Assembly: GCF_008033135.1 (NCBI RefSeq)
Contig: NZ_CP041335.1
Span: forward strand, 1-64,000
Length of the DNA stretch: 64,000 nt
From: Chitinolyticbacter meiyuanensis
GTDB lineage: Bacteria; Pseudomonadota; Gammaproteobacteria; Burkholderiales; Chitinibacteraceae
Direction: 5' to 3'
Part shown: positions 29,301 to 40,246 of the stretch, piece after piece
Layout of the letters: each line of letters starts with the position of its first letter
Numbering within the stretch: the stretch's first letter is position 1
Translations under genes and position numbers: made by a program
Notes under the pieces: generated by a model
What the model was told of the DNA's origin: nothing
The model's database searches: none
What the model saw: only the letters and a program-made list of their open reading frames with translations

Positions 29301-32300
29301 CAACTGCTCGAAAGGCAGGTCCTGATGCGCCTGCGCGCCGAGCGCCGCCTGCCGCGCCTCGGCCAGTACCTCGTGCAAGGCGCTGCGGCCATGCAGCCGG
29401 CCCCGCAGCACCTGGGTGTTGACGAAGAAGCCGATCACGCCCTCGGTCTCCACCCGCTGGCGATTGGCGATGGGCACGCCGATGCGGATGTCCGGCTGGC
29501 CGGTTTGCCGGTGCAGCAATACCTGGAACGCCGCCAGCAACACCATGAACAGCGTGGCGCCTTCGGCCTGCGCGCGGCGCTGTACGGCATCGACCAGCGT
29601 AGCGGGCAGGCTCAGCGCCAGATCGGCACCACGGTAGCGGCCATCGGCGCGCCGCGGGCGGTCCGCCGGCAACTGCAGCACCGGGTGGACCTCGCCGAGA
29701 TGTTCGCGCCAATACGCCAGTTGCCGCGCCTGCTCGCCCGCTTCCAGCCACTGCCGCTGCCACAGCGCGTAGTCGGCGTACTGGATGGCCAGTGGCGGTA
29801 GTGCCGCCGCCGGCCCCTGACGTTGCGCCAGGTAGTGGGCGGCGAATTCATCGACCAGCAGCTGCATCGACCAGCCATCGGAGACGATGTGATGCATCAC
29901 CACCACCAGCACATGCGATTGCGTGCTCTCGCGGATCAGCGCGGCACGCAGCAACGGGCCGCAGGTGAGATCGAACGGCGTGGCATTCACCGCCAGCGCA
30001 GCTTGGCGTACCGCGGCATCACGCTCGGCCGGCAGCAGCGCCGATAGATCGGTCAGCGGGATCTCCAGCGGCCCAGCCGGCTGGATGCGCTGCAGCGCCA
30101 GTCCTTGCTCAGCCGCCTGGAACACCGTGCGCAGTGATTCGTGCCGTGCCAGCGACGCATCAAAGCTGGCACGCAGGGCAGGCACGTCGAGCTCGCCCGT
30201 CAAACGCAGCGCGCCGGCGATGTGATAGGCGGTGCTGTCGGGCTCCAGTTGCCAGAGAAACCATAGCCGCGACTGCGCATACGACAGCGGCAGCCACTGG
30301 CTGCGCCGCTCGGCGGGCAGCCTCGGGATGCCCATCGCGGGCGCCGTCGCCGGCTGTACTGCGGCGGCAATGGCCGAGAGCGTCTGCAATTCGAAGAACT
30401 GCTTGGCGGTGAGCTTGAGACCGCGCTTGCGCGCCCGCGCCACCGCCTTCAGGCAGAGGATGGAATCGCCGCCGAGGAAGAAGAAGGAATCGTCTCTGCC
30501 GACACGCACCACGCCCAGCAACTCGCACCAGATCTCGGCCAGCACCGTCTCCATCTCACCCTGCGGTGCTTCGTGCTGCGTGGCAGTGACCGCCAGCGGC
30601 GCCGGCAACGCCTTGCGGTCAAGCTTGCCATTGGCCGTCAGCGGCAGCGCCGCGAGCGCGGTCAGCGCGCTCGGCACCAGGTAGTCCGGCAGTTGCGCGG
30701 CCAGTGCAGCGCGCAACGCGCTGAGGTCCAGCGTATCGGGTGTGAGGTAAGCCAGCAGCTGCGCGCGGCCATCGGCAGCAGCACCGGCGATCACTTGCGC
30801 ATCCATCACACCGGGCTGCGCCAGCAAGGCGGCACGTACCTCACCCAGCTCCACCCGGTAGCCACGGATCTTCACCTGGTCGTCGGCCCGGCCGAGGAAC
30901 TCCAGGCTGCCATCCTGCAGCTGGCGCACCAGGTCACCACTGCGATACAACCGCTCGCCATCGCCAGCAGGGTGGGCGACAAAGCGCTCCGCGGTGAGGC
31001 ACGGCCGGCCCTGATAACCGCGCGCCACGCCGGCACCACCGAGATACAGCTCGCCACTGGCGCCGGCTGGCACCGGATTGAGCGTGGCATCGAGCACCCA
31101 GGCCTCGATGTTGGCCAGCGGCACGCCGAGCGGCAGCGCAGCAGCGGCGCGGCTGGCCGAGGCAGCCGGCTGCGTCAGCACGCCCACCGTGGTCTCGGTC
31201 GGGCCATAGTGGTTGATCACCCGGCACGCCGGCTGCAGCGCAGCGATGCGTTCGAGCAAGGGCCAAGACGTGGCCTCACCACCAACAACGAGTGCGTGCG
31301 CCGGCAACACGTCCTCGGGCCGGGCAGCCTGCAGCAGCGCCTGCAGGTGGCTGGGCACGATCTTCAGCACGTCAATGCGCTGTTCGGCGATGTAGCGGGC
31401 GAAGCGATCCGGGTCGAAGGCACTGGCGGCATCGATCAGATGCAGCGTGCGGCCGCTGCAGAGCGCGCCGTAGAAGCTGGTATGGCCAAGGTCGGCCGAC
31501 ACCGTCGACACCATCGCCACATTGCGCGCGGCTTCCGGCAGATCGAGCGCGGCGAGCACCGACTGCGTGTAGTTGGCGAGCGCGCCATGGCTGATCACCA
31601 CGCCCTTGGGCTGACCGGTGGAGCCCGAGGTGTAGATCAGGTAGGCCGCCTGTTCCGGCGCGATCACCGGCCAGGACCCGTCGGCCACGGCAGGCGCTGC
31701 GACAAAGCGCAATGGCAATACCGGCACGGCGCCGGGTGCCGATTCCGGCTGTGTGGACAACAACAGCCTGGCACCGCAATCGCCGAGCAGGAAAGCGAGT
31801 CGCTCGGCCGGCAGCGCCACGTCGAGCGGTACATAGGCGGCACCAGCGCGCAGCACCGCCAGTACGCCGAGTACGAACTCGGCGCCGCGCGGCGCATGCA
31901 GGCCCACTCGCGTTTCCGGCCCGACGCCGGCTTCTCGCAACTGCATGGCGAGCGCCGCCACCTGTGCATCAAGCGCGGCATAGCTGTAGGCCTGTGCCTC
32001 GTCCTGTACCGCCAGCGCATCCGGCGTGCGCGCCACTGCCGCATCCCAGCCTTCCAGCACGGTGCGGTACTGGTGCGCGATGCGCGCCCCCGCCAGTGCC
32101 CCGGCTGCCCTCGATACAGCCCAGTCGGCGAGCCGACTGCCCGGCGCAGCAACCGCCTGCTCGGCAAAGGCCAGCAACGTATCGGCCAGTTGTTGGACCG
32201 TGGCAGCATCGAGCCGCTGTGCCGCGTAGGCGAAATTCAGCGTGATGCCATCGCTGCCGACCATGAAATCGACGCTGAGATCGAAATGCGCCTCGCCGGC

Positions 32301-33554
32301 CGCGGCACTCGCCAGCTCGATCTGCAAGCCGGCCACAGTGCGACGGGTCTCGGTCGCGGCCTGCTGCGTGCATTTCACCTGGAACAACGGATGCTCACCG
32401 GCACGGCGTGTGACCTGCAGCGCATCGACCAGCGCATCGAACGGCAGGTCCGGATGCTGCTGCGCGCCCAGCGTGCTATCGCGCACCGCCGCCAGCAGCT
32501 CGATGAAGCGCATGCGCGCGTCGACCCTGCCGGCCAGCACCTGTAGGTTCAACAGGTAGCCGATCAGGCCTTGGGTCTCCGCCTTCTGCCGGTTGGCCAT
32601 CGGCGTGCCGATGCGGATTTGTTCCTGCCCGGTATGGCGGTGCAGTGTGGCCTGCAGCAGCGCGACGATCACCATGAACAACGAAGCGCCTGATTCGCGC
32701 GCCAGCCGTTGCAACGCGGTAGCGGTATCCGCCGGCAACGTGAGCGTGTGGCTACCATCGCCACTGGCCGGCGTCTGCGGGCGCGGCAGTGACAGCGGCG
32801 CATGCTCGCCATCGTCGAGCTGCCGCCGCCAGTAGTCGAGCTGCCTGTCCTTCTCGCCCGCCTCCAGCCAGTTGCGCTGCCAGACGGCAAAGTCGGCGAA
32901 CTGGATGGGCAGAGGCGCCAGCGCGGCGGACTTGTTACTCGCCGCCGCTTCGTACAGCGCCAACAGTTCGTCGACCAAAAGTCCGATCGACCAGCCATCG
33001 CCAGCGATATGGTGCAGCACCAGCCCCAGCGTGTGGTGCGCTTCGCCAGTTCGCCACAGCGCGGTGCGGAATGGCGGCTCGCGATCGAGCGCGCACGGCG
33101 AGCCGACCAGTGCCTGTTGCAGCTGCAACAACCGGACATCGCGCTCGGTATCGGCCAGATCACGCAGATCAGTCTGGGGCAAGGCCAGCGGCGACGGTGG
33201 CAGGATGTGCTGCCACGGCTCGCCATCGCCTTCCGCCAGGTAGACGGTGCGCAGCACCTCGTGGCGCGCAATCAGCTGCGTCAGCGCCGTTTCCAGCGCG
33301 GCCACGTCGAGCGCGCCGCTGAGCTGCAACACGCCGCCCATATTGTAGGCGGCACTGTCCGGGTCCAGCCGCCAAGTGAGCCACAGCCCGCGCTGGCCGT
33401 AGGACAACGGCAGCCGGCCCTCGCGCGGGGCCGGCACGATGGGCAGCTCGGTGAACTGGAGCCCGGCTTCCTGCAACTTGGCGAGGAAGCCGCGCCGGGC
33501 TTCCGGCGCCAGCGCGGCAAAACGATGGGCGATTTGGGATGCGTCGAACGACAT
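26319..33554 (-). CDS. NRPS, last two modules: C-A(Asp)-T-C-A(basic)-T-TE
   Basis: This 2,411-residue terminal synthetase has: C1 (HHIAGDGWS near 183), A1 ([11 protein letters not shown] near 643), T1 (FFLGGDSIL near 1029), C2 (HHIVSDGWS near 1222), A2 (YTSGSTGKPKG near 1698), T2 ([10 protein letters not shown] near 2089), and a type I thioesterase (GWSLGG near 2223). My alignment by eye to the GrsA pocket gives A1 = D-L-T-K-V-G-H-V-G-K, one residue from the Asp code, and A2 = D-G-E-D-H-G-T-V-T-K, close to codes reported for basic residues. A1 agrees with the SyrP-like Asp hydroxylase in the operon. A2 may take an N-hydroxyornithine derivative. No epimerase is present. It is last in the operon and starts three bases after the preceding stop. 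Confidence 0.92.
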   Translation of the reverse strand: MSFDASQIAHRFAALAPEARRGFLAKLQEAGLQFTELPIVPAPREGRLPLSYGQRGLWLTWRLDPDSAAYNMGGVLQLSGALDVAALETALTQLIARHEVLRTVYLAEGDGEPWQHILPPSPLALPQTDLRDLADTERDVRLLQLQQALVGSPCALDREPPFRTALWRTGEAHHTLGLVLHHIAGDGWSIGLLVDELLALYEAAASNKSAALAPLPIQFADFAVWQRNWLEAGEKDRQLDYWRRQLDDGEHAPLSLPRPQTPASGDGSHTLTLPADTATALQRLARESGASLFMVIVALLQATLHRHTGQEQIRIGTPMANRQKAETQGLIGYLLNLQVLAGRVDARMRFIELLAAVRDSTLGAQQHPDLPFDALVDALQVTRRAGEHPLFQVKCTQQAATETRRTVAGLQIELASAAAGEAHFDLSVDFMVGSDGITLNFAYAAQRLDAATVQQLADTLLAFAEQAVAAPGSRLADWAVSRAAGALAGARIAHQYRTVLEGWDAAVARTPDALAVQDEAQAYSYAALDAQVAALAMQLREAGVGPETRVGLHAPRGAEFVLGVLAVLRAGAAYVPLDVALPAERLAFLLGDCGARLLLSTQPESAPGAVPVLPLRFVAAPAVADGSWPVIAPEQAAYLIYTSGSTGQPKGVVISHGALANYTQSVLAALDLPEAARNVAMVSTVSADLGHTSFYGALCSGRTLHLIDAASAFDPDRFARYIAEQRIDVLKIVPSHLQALLQAARPEDVLPAHALVVGGEATSWPLLERIAALQPACRVINHYGPTETTVGVLTQPAASASRAAAALPLGVPLANIEAWVLDATLNPVPAGASGELYLGGAGVARGYQGRPCLTAERFVAHPAGDGERLYRSGDLVRQLQDGSLEFLGRADDQVKIRGYRVELGEVRAALLAQPGVMDAQVIAGAAADGRAQLLAYLTPDTLDLSALRAALAAQLPDYLVPSALTALAALPLTANGKLDRKALPAPLAVTATQHEAPQGEMETVLAEIWCELLGVVRVGRDDSFFFLGGDSILCLKAVARARKRGLKLTAKQFFELQTLSAIAAAVQPATAPAMGIPRLPAERRSQWLPLSYAQSRLWFLWQLEPDSTAYHIAGALRLTGELDVPALRASFDASLARHESLRTVFQAAEQGLALQRIQPAGPLEIPLTDLSALLPAERDAAVRQAALAVNATPFDLTCGPLLRAALIRESTQSHVLVVVMHHIVSDGWSMQLLVDEFAAHYLAQRQGPAAALPPLAIQYADYALWQRQWLEAGEQARQLAYWREHLGEVHPVLQLPADRPRRADGRYRGADLALSLPATLVDAVQRRAQAEGATLFMVLLAAFQVLLHRQTGQPDIRIGVPIANRQRVETEGVIGFFVNTQVLRGRLHGRSALHEVLAEARQAALGAQAHQDLPFEQLVEALQPQRSLGSTPLFQVMFNHQRGDLRALSSLPGLTIDGYPLSEQEAQFELTLNSHEHPDGRVDLLFNYAAELFEPDTVAGWARQLQAILHALATAPEQAVGDLLLLNEAEQASLQRWGVAPVLHDGFEPVQAQFERLVVEQPDAIALVHGEVELSYAELNRRANAVAVRLIAQGVAPDARVGIAVERSIGMVVGLLAILKAGGAYVPLDPDYPAERLAYIMADSGIALLLTQSAVREGIPVPDGLPVLLLDALAQDEAAADPQVAVHAHNLAYVIYTSGSTGKPKGVGIPHAALHQHSHASIGFFGLSAADRMLQFSTLNFDGFVEQLFPPLLTGAAVVLRGPELWDSATFHHELLARRISVVDLTTAYWLVLVQDFARMSIRDYGALRQVHAGGEAMPPEGVRAWQAAGLAHVKLLNTYGPTEATVTASVLDCAPYVSGAKPMPAQMPIGEVLPGRGLRVVDADLNPVPPGVPGELCIGGPLLARGYGGRPGLTAERFVADPFDAAGGRLYRTGDLVRWRNDGQLEYLGRIDFQVKVRGFRIELGEIEAQLLAITGVREAVVLAQEGATGIRLLAYAAIESGFDLGGPALRANLAAALPDYMVPAAVVVVPRLPLNPNGKIDRKALPAVDEAAEQVAPVGELETALAAFWAELLGLASVGRHDNFFELGGHSLLALQLVQRIQAQWGETSVSLLDVLRARDVASLAAAMVARAEDDDRDVLIVNRDAAGVPLFLFPGLFVNTAEYKALIGALARHNPVYGFVSHALTAQRWRDFTVAGMAADYAAYIRTRVRDGRCALAGWSLGGELALETARQLEADGIQVSFVGLIDVAQPLAPNRPPLTPQQLQLVDDTVASWLARSGMRAQWQALFERLAPAQRDQYRYEVADVGDALPCDGAGIQAREYQLWAEINVNNAVALHRHGRIAAPLHAWHAEQTVAAGKRRAWARHADTVREVMIDGVGHLDIVRAPAFLTSFAAALAQAAEPRAVVL

Positions 33555-33557
33555 GGA

Positions 33558-36500
33558 TCAGACCTCGAATTCGTCGAGCAGAAGGCTCATTGCAGATAGG
33601 CGTTGGTTGCGGTCCTGACCACCAAGGCCTGCCGCGGCGAGGGGCTGGGCCAGGGCAGCCAGCGTGGGATGGTCGAACAGCGTGCGCACCGGCACGGTGA
33701 CCGCGTGACGCTCACCGAGCAGTGCCGCCACCTGCAGTGCCAACAGCGAATGACCGCCCAGCTCGAAGAAGTTGTCGTGCCGGCCGATGCGTGCGGCGCC
33801 CAGGAGCTCGGCCCAGATCTCCGCCAACGCCTGCTCCACCTCACCCTGCGGTGCTTCGTACTGCACCTGACCACCGAGCTCCGCCGCCGGCAGCGCCTTG
33901 CGGTCCACCTTGCCGTTGGGGTTGAGTGGCAAGGAGTCCAGCACCGTCAGCACGCTGGGCACCATGTAGTCCGGCAGGCGCGCGCCCAGCGCGGCGCGCA
34001 ACCCGGCCGGATCGAGCTCGCTCCCGGCCTGTGCCGACACATAGCCGACGAGGCGTGCGCCAGCCAAGCCATGCTGCGCCACCACCACCGCCTCACGCAC
34101 GCCCGGCTGTGCCAGCAACTGCGCCTCCACTTCGCCGAGCTCGATGCGGAAACCGCGGATCTTCACCTGATGATCGATGCGACCCAGGTAGTCCAGCTGG
34201 CCGTCGCCATTCCAGCGCACCAGGTCACCGGTGCGGTAGAGCCGACCACCCGCTGGATCGAACGGATCGGCGACAAAGCGCTCGGCAGTGAGCCCCGGCC
34301 GACCCAGATAACCGCGCCCCAGGCCCAGGCCGCCGAGGTAGAGCTCGCCGGCCACGCCTTGCGGCGCGAGGTTGAGATCGGGATCGAGCACGTAGGTGGC
34401 GGTCTGGCTGATCGGCGCGCCGATCGGCACGGCATGGCCCGCTGCTTCGGCACGGCAGGTCCAGTGCGTCACGTCGATGGCGGCTTCGGTCGGGCCATAC
34501 AGGTTGTGGAGCTGCACCCACGGCAGCCGGTCGAATACGCCATGCTGCGCTTCCAGCGGCAGTGCCTCGCCGCTGCAGACGATACGGCGCAGGCCGGTGC
34601 ATGAAGTGATGCCGGGATGAACGAGGAAGGCCTGCAGCATCGGCGGCACGAAGTGCAGCGTGGTCACAGCATGCTGCATGATCAGCGCCACCAGCCGTGC
34701 CGGATCGCGATGATCGCCCGGCGCCGCCACCGCGAGGCGGGCGCCGACCATCAACGGCCAGAAGAACTCCCACACCGAGACGTCGAAGCTGAACGGCGTC
34801 TTCTGCAGCACGGTGTCGTCCGGCCCCAGTGCGTACGCCTGCTGCATCCAGGCCAGCCGGTTGAAGAGCGCAGCATGGCGATTGCCTGCACCCTTGGGGC
34901 GGCCGGTGGAGCCGGATGTGTAGATCACGTAGGCAAGCTGCTCGCCGTCGATGGCGAGGTCCGGGTCGTGCGCCGGCGAGTCGTCGAGGCGCAGTGTATC
35001 GAGTGTCAGCGATGGCAAGCCGGCATCGCGCTCGATCAGCCCGGCAAGCCGGCTGTGCGTCAACAGCAGCGACAGGCCGCTGTCTGCCACCATGTAGGCC
35101 AGCCGGTCCTGCGGGTAGTCCGGATCAAGTGGCACATAGGCAGCGCCCGCCTTCAGGATGGCCAGTAGCGCCACCACCAGCTCCACCGAGCGCTCGACCG
35201 CCACACCGACCAGCGCCTCGCGCCGCACGCCCTGGGCGATCAGGTGATGGGCCAGCTGGTTGGCACGCCGGTTGAGCTCGGCATAGCTGAGCGCAGTGTC
35301 GCCGAACAGCAGTGCCACGGCATCGGGCCGGCTGCGCGCATGTGCCTCGAACAGCCGGTGCACCGGCTGCATGCCCGGATGACGTTCTGGATTCACGCTC
35401 CAGCGCTGCAGCGCGGCACGCTCCGCATCGCCGTGCAGCACGATGTCGCACAGCGGCCGTGCCGCCTGGGTGGAGAGCGCATCGCTCAGTGCCTGCAGCG
35501 CGGCGGCCATGTCATCGCACACGCGCTGCGCCGATACCGGTCGGGCGGACTGGACCTCCAGCGTGAACGCATCGCCCAGATCGTCGATCGAGATCGTCAG
35601 CGGATAGTTGGTGCGCTCGCGCGCCGCCAGGATCTCCATGCCTTCCCAGCGCTGGGCGGGTGCCGCTGCGTCGTGCGCCGAGTAGCGATAGTTGAGCAGA
35701 CTCGAGAACAACGGCGTGCCGCCGGGCAGTGCACTGCAGCGCTGCGCCAGCGACAGGCTGGCGTGCTCGTGCCGCAGCAGTTGCGCCAGCCGCTGGTGCG
35801 CTTGGCGCAGGCCATCGGCCACGCCATCACTACCGACGTCGAGCCTCAGCGGCAGCGTGTTGATGAACAGGCCGAGCGCACGGCGCGCACCCTCGCCCTG
35901 CATGCGGCCGAACAGCACCGTGCCGAACACCACATCACGGCGGCCGGTGGCACGCGCCAGCACCAGCGCCCATGCCAAGTGGCACAGCGTGGCAGCCGAC
36001 ACACCATGGCGCCGTGCCTGCTCGCGCACCGCAGCGGCCAGCGCAGATGGCAGCGGCGATGTGGCAGTATCGAGATCACCACCATCGCCCTGGATATCCA
36101 GCAGGCCAAATGGCGCTGTCGGCTCGGCCAGATCCCCAAGCTGCTTGCGGAAGTACGCCTCGTGCTCAGCCTGGCTCACACCGAGCCGCGCCTGGGCAAC
36201 GAAATCACGGAATGGCACCGGCTGTGGCAGTGGGTCGCCGCGCTGGATCAGGTCGATCTCCTCGACCAGCAGCTCCAGTGTGGTGTGATCGGTGATCAGG
36301 TGATGGCAGGGCAGCTGCAGCAGCCAGCGCCCGGCTGCGGCATCGTGTGCGGCAATGGCGTGGATCAGCGGCGCGCGCTGTACATCGATGCGGTAATGGA
36401 CGGCATCGACATGGCGCGCCAGCCGCGCAGTGGCGTCCTCGCCTGCGGCGATGTCGAGCCATTGCAGCCGCAGTGGCGCCTCGCGCCATACCACCTGCAG

Positions 36501-39500
36501 CGGCTCGGCAAAGCCGTCCCACAGCACCGAGGTACGCAGGATGTCGTGCCGCGCGATCACTGCGTCGAGGCTGGCGGCGAAGTGCTCCAGGCGCTCGCGG
36601 CTGTCGAAAGCCAGTGCCTGCGTGGTCACATACACGTCACCCTGCGCCTGCAGTGCGTGATGGAACAGGATGCCTTCCTGCAGTGGCGCCAGCGGGTAGA
36701 TATCCTGGATATTCGCCGCGCCGCCCGGCACCAGCGCGGTGATGCGATCGAGCTGCGCCGCCTCCAGCGCCACCAGCGGCAGCATATCCGGGGTGATGGC
36801 GGTGCAACCCGGGGGGATGCCATTGGGCGGCACCACCACGGCGGGCACCGTCTCCGCCACCATGATCGCCGCAGCCAGCTCGGCCAGTTGCGGATGCTGA
36901 AACAGCGCGCGCACTTCCATGACCCAGCCGCGGCGCTGCACCGCTTCGACCAAGCCCAGCGCCAGCAGCGAATGGCCGCCCAATTCGAAGAAGTTGTCAT
37001 GCCGGCCGACACGCTCGATGCCGAGCAGCCCGGCCCAGATCGCCGCCAGCGCGGTTTCGATCTCGCCTTGCGGTGCTTCGTAGTGGGCATCGCCGCCCAG
37101 CTCCACCGCAGGCAGGGCCTTGCGGTCCACCTTGCCGTTGGGGTTCAGCGGTAGCGATGCCAGCACCATCAGCGCACTCGGCACCATGTAGTCCGGCAGG
37201 CGGGCGGCCAGCGCCGCACGCAGTGCGGACGAAGCCAGTGACTGCCCCGCCACGTACGCGACCAGCCGCGCGCCAGCGGGGCTGCCCTGCGCCACCACCA
37301 CCGCCTCGCGCACGCCCGGTTGCGCCAACAGTTGCGCCTCCACCTCGCCCAGCTCGATGCGGAAACCGCGGATCTTCACCTGATGATCGATGCGGCCGAG
37401 GTATTCCAGCTGGCCATCGCCATTCCAGCGCACCAGATCACCGGTGCGGTAGAGGCGGCCGCCTTGCTCGAACGGATCGGCGACAAAGCGTTCGGCAGTG
37501 AGGCCGGGTCGACCGAGATAGCCGCGACCGAGGCCCAGGCCGCCGAGGTAGAGCTCGCCCGTGCCGCCCTGCGGCACCAGATTCAGATCGGCATCGAGCA
37601 CATAGGCGCTGCGCTCACCCATCGGCCGGCCGATCGGGGCATAGGCCGAATCAATGCCGCGATCGGCATCGGCCTTGAACAGCACGGGCGTCACCACCGC
37701 CTCGGTGGGGCCATAGCCATTGATCAGCCGTTGCGGGCGCAGATGGGCGCGCACGGCATCGTAGCCTTCGCGCGGCATCGCTTCGCCGCCGAAGGAATAG
37801 AGCGCCACCGGCGGGCAATGGCCGTCCTCGCGAGCACTCTCGGCCAGTTGGCGCAAATAGGCAGGCGGGAAACCCGCGTTGCTTACGCCATGCTCGGCCA
37901 GCGCCCGCAGCGTGGTCTGTGCGCTCCACAGCGCGTCGTCGCGCAGTAGCACGGTGGCACCGCAGCACAACGCCGTGAACAGCCGCTCATGGGCGCCATC
38001 GAAGGAGAACGACAAAAAGTGCAGCTCGCACGACTGTGCATCCATGTCGTAGCACGGCGCCGTTTCCTGGCAATGCATGCTGAACGGACCGTGCGCCACT
38101 GCCACGCCCTTGGGTTGGCCGGTGGAGCCTGAGGTGTAGATCACGTAGGCCAGCTGCGCATCGTGCACCGGCAAGCCGGGGTTGTATGCCGGCTCGCCGG
38201 CCAGGTCGGCCTCGTCCAGCGCCAGTACCGTAAGGCCAGCGAGCTGCGGCAACTGCCCGAGCAGCGTACCGTGGCTGAGCAGCAGCGCGATACCGCTGTC
38301 GGCCATCATGTATTCGAGCCGCTCGGCTGGATAGGCTGGATCGAGCGGCACATAGGCACCGCCTGCCTTGAACACCGCCAGCAAGCCGATCACCAGATCG
38401 AGCGAGCGCGTCATCGCCACGCCGACGCGGGTTTCCGCGCCCGCACCCAGCTGGATCAGCCGGTGCGCCAGCCGGTTGGCACGGGCATTGAGTTCGCCAT
38501 AGCTCAGGCGCTCGCCGCCAAGGATGATCGCCGTGGCATCGGGCCGGCTCTCAGCCTGGTGCTCGACCAGCTGCGGCACAGGGGCCTGCACCGCCACCTT
38601 GGCGTGGCTGCGGCCCCAATGCGCAAGGTTGCCAGCCTCGGCAGTACCCAGCAGCGCAACGTCGCCAACAGTCAGGTGCGGCGTATCGGCGATCGCCGCC
38701 AGCAGCGCCTGGTAGTGCTCGGCCCAGCGGGCAATGGTAGCGGGCTCGAACAGCTCGGCGGCGTAGTCGAAGCGCAGGCTGAGGCTGCCATCATCGTGCT
38801 CGTGCGTGGTCAGCACCAGCTCGAACTGCGCTGCCTGCCCACCAAGCGGATAGTCCTCCAGCGCCAGCTCCGGCAGTTGCTGCAACGCACGCAAATCACC
38901 CTGCTGATGGTTGAACATCACCTGGAACAAGGGGCTGACACCAAGCGTGCGCTCGGGCTGCAACGCCTCGACCAGTTGCTCGAATGGCAGATCCTGGTGC
39001 GCCTGTGCCCCGAGCGTGGCCTCGGCCGTGGCCTGCAGCAACGCGCCAAGACCGGTGCGGCCATCGAGCCGGCCACGCAGCACCTGGGTATTCACGAAGA
39101 AGCCGATCAGCCCGGCCGTCTCCTCGCGCTGGCGATTGGCCGTAGGCACACCAATGCGCAGGTCACCCTGGCCGGTATGGCGATACAGCAGCGCCTGGAA
39201 CGCAGCCAGCAGCGCCATGAACAGTGTCGCGCCCTCGGCCTGCGCACGCAGGCGCAGGCTGGCCGCGAGCTGGAGTGGCAGTATCACCGCATGGCTGGCA
39301 CTGCGATACCGTGCGCTGGGCAGGCGGGGACGATCGGTGGCGAGCTGCAGTACCGGTTGCGACTCGCCCAGCTGTTCACGCCAGTAGCCGAGCTGGCGCT
39401 CGCGCTCGCCGGCATCCAGCCAGTTGCGCTGCCAGGCGGCGTAGTCGGCGTACTGGATCGGCAATGGCAGCAGCTGCACCATGCTGCTGTCGCAGTGCGC

Positions 39501-40109
39501 GCGGTAGTTCGCGACGAACTCGTCGACCAGCAGCTGCATCGACCAGCCGTCCGACACGATGTGGTGCATCACCACCACCAGCACGTGATCGTCCGCGGCG
39601 AGCTGGATCAGTCCCAGCCGCAGCAAAGCGCCCTGCGTCAGATCGAACGGCATGGCGTTGAAGCGCTGTGCTGCAGCGAACGCCTCATCCTCGCGCCGCT
39701 CGGCGCCGAGCTCGCTCAAGTCGATCACGGTCAGATCGGGCGCCGCAGCTGGACGGACATGCTGCACCACACCACCTTCGGCCCCAGGCCGGAACACCGT
39801 GCGCAGCACCGCATGGCGCGCAACGATGGCGGCGAAGCTCGCCTGCACGGCATCGTGCGCCAGCGGGCCGCGCAGGCGAATCGCGCCAGCGATGTGGTAG
39901 GCGGTGCTCTGTGGCTCCAGCTGCCAGAGGAACCATTGCCGCAGTTGCGCGAACGACAGCGGCAACGCGTCGTCAGCGTGTGGCGCCGGTACGATGGGCA
40001 AGCTGGAAAAGTCGAGGCCCTGCTGCTGCAGGGCTTGCAGGAACACGGCCTGCTTGGCGCGCGGCAGCCGGGCGAAGCGCTGCGCGATGTCGTGTTTGTC
40101 GAAGGTCAT
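33558..40109 (-). CDS. NRPS, two modules: C-A(?)-T-C/E-A(Ser)-T
   Basis: This is a 2,183-residue synthetase. Domains are C1 (HHIVSDGWS near 183), A1 ([11 protein letters not shown] near 660), T1 (GGHS near 1044), a second condensation domain of a different subtype, A2 ([11 protein letters not shown] near 1733) and T2 (GGHS near 2117). The second condensation domain starts [19 protein letters not shown] and contains HHALQAQGD, matching the HHxxxxxGD motif of dual condensation/epimerisation domains, plus CHHLITDH as active site. By eye A2 reads D-V-W-H-V-S-L-I-D, one step from the Ser code. A1 reads D-G-E-G-Y-F-G-V-T, which I cannot assign. The ATG at 40109 ([12 protein letters not shown]) is chosen because it matches the start of the next NRPS; the frame is open to 40205. 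Confidence 0.9.
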   Translation of the reverse strand: MTFDKHDIAQRFARLPRAKQAVFLQALQQQGLDFSSLPIVPAPHADDALPLSFAQLRQWFLWQLEPQSTAYHIAGAIRLRGPLAHDAVQASFAAIVARHAVLRTVFRPGAEGGVVQHVRPAAAPDLTVIDLSELGAERREDEAFAAAQRFNAMPFDLTQGALLRLGLIQLAADDHVLVVVMHHIVSDGWSMQLLVDEFVANYRAHCDSSMVQLLPLPIQYADYAAWQRNWLDAGERERQLGYWREQLGESQPVLQLATDRPRLPSARYRSASHAVILPLQLAASLRLRAQAEGATLFMALLAAFQALLYRHTGQGDLRIGVPTANRQREETAGLIGFFVNTQVLRGRLDGRTGLGALLQATAEATLGAQAHQDLPFEQLVEALQPERTLGVSPLFQVMFNHQQGDLRALQQLPELALEDYPLGGQAAQFELVLTTHEHDDGSLSLRFDYAAELFEPATIARWAEHYQALLAAIADTPHLTVGDVALLGTAEAGNLAHWGRSHAKVAVQAPVPQLVEHQAESRPDATAIILGGERLSYGELNARANRLAHRLIQLGAGAETRVGVAMTRSLDLVIGLLAVFKAGGAYVPLDPAYPAERLEYMMADSGIALLLSHGTLLGQLPQLAGLTVLALDEADLAGEPAYNPGLPVHDAQLAYVIYTSGSTGQPKGVAVAHGPFSMHCQETAPCYDMDAQSCELHFLSFSFDGAHERLFTALCCGATVLLRDDALWSAQTTLRALAEHGVSNAGFPPAYLRQLAESAREDGHCPPVALYSFGGEAMPREGYDAVRAHLRPQRLINGYGPTEAVVTPVLFKADADRGIDSAYAPIGRPMGERSAYVLDADLNLVPQGGTGELYLGGLGLGRGYLGRPGLTAERFVADPFEQGGRLYRTGDLVRWNGDGQLEYLGRIDHQVKIRGFRIELGEVEAQLLAQPGVREAVVVAQGSPAGARLVAYVAGQSLASSALRAALAARLPDYMVPSALMVLASLPLNPNGKVDRKALPAVELGGDAHYEAPQGEIETALAAIWAGLLGIERVGRHDNFFELGGHSLLALGLVEAVQRRGWVMEVRALFQHPQLAELAAAIMVAETVPAVVVPPNGIPPGCTAITPDMLPLVALEAAQLDRITALVPGGAANIQDIYPLAPLQEGILFHHALQAQGDVYVTTQALAFDSRERLEHFAASLDAVIARHDILRTSVLWDGFAEPLQVVWREAPLRLQWLDIAAGEDATARLARHVDAVHYRIDVQRAPLIHAIAAHDAAAGRWLLQLPCHHLITDHTTLELLVEEIDLIQRGDPLPQPVPFRDFVAQARLGVSQAEHEAYFRKQLGDLAEPTAPFGLLDIQGDGGDLDTATSPLPSALAAAVREQARRHGVSAATLCHLAWALVLARATGRRDVVFGTVLFGRMQGEGARRALGLFINTLPLRLDVGSDGVADGLRQAHQRLAQLLRHEHASLSLAQRCSALPGGTPLFSSLLNYRYSAHDAAAPAQRWEGMEILAARERTNYPLTISIDDLGDAFTLEVQSARPVSAQRVCDDMAAALQALSDALSTQAARPLCDIVLHGDAERAALQRWSVNPERHPGMQPVHRLFEAHARSRPDAVALLFGDTALSYAELNRRANQLAHHLIAQGVRREALVGVAVERSVELVVALLAILKAGAAYVPLDPDYPQDRLAYMVADSGLSLLLTHSRLAGLIERDAGLPSLTLDTLRLDDSPAHDPDLAIDGEQLAYVIYTSGSTGRPKGAGNRHAALFNRLAWMQQAYALGPDDTVLQKTPFSFDVSVWEFFWPLMVGARLAVAAPGDHRDPARLVALIMQHAVTTLHFVPPMLQAFLVHPGITSCTGLRRIVCSGEALPLEAQHGVFDRLPWVQLHNLYGPTEAAIDVTHWTCRAEAAGHAVPIGAPISQTATYVLDPDLNLAPQGVAGELYLGGLGLGRGYLGRPGLTAERFVADPFDPAGGRLYRTGDLVRWNGDGQLDYLGRIDHQVKIRGFRIELGEVEAQLLAQPGVREAVVVAQHGLAGARLVGYVSAQAGSELDPAGLRAALGARLPDYMVPSVLTVLDSLPLNPNGKVDRKALPAAELGGQVQYEAPQGEVEQALAEIWAELLGAARIGRHDNFFELGGHSLLALQVAALLGERHAVTVPVRTLFDHPTLAALAQPLAAAGLGGQDRNQRLSAMSLLLDEFEV

Positions 40110-40246
40110 GACGGGGCCTGCGATGGATGGAGCAATGGGTGGGCGATGCGCAACCGGGCAAGCAGGTTCAGGCGCGGCATGGCGGACAGGAGGCACCAGC
40201 GGCACCTCCCGGAATGACCGGATCGCGAACGGGGATAGCCATGCGG

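Noticed and set aside
26319..33554. Reading the first A domain's pocket as A-D-H by simple alignment
   Set aside because: A one-residue shift around ADLGHT gives D-L-T-K-V-G-H-V-G, which fits the Asp code and the SyrP-like hydroxylase much better.
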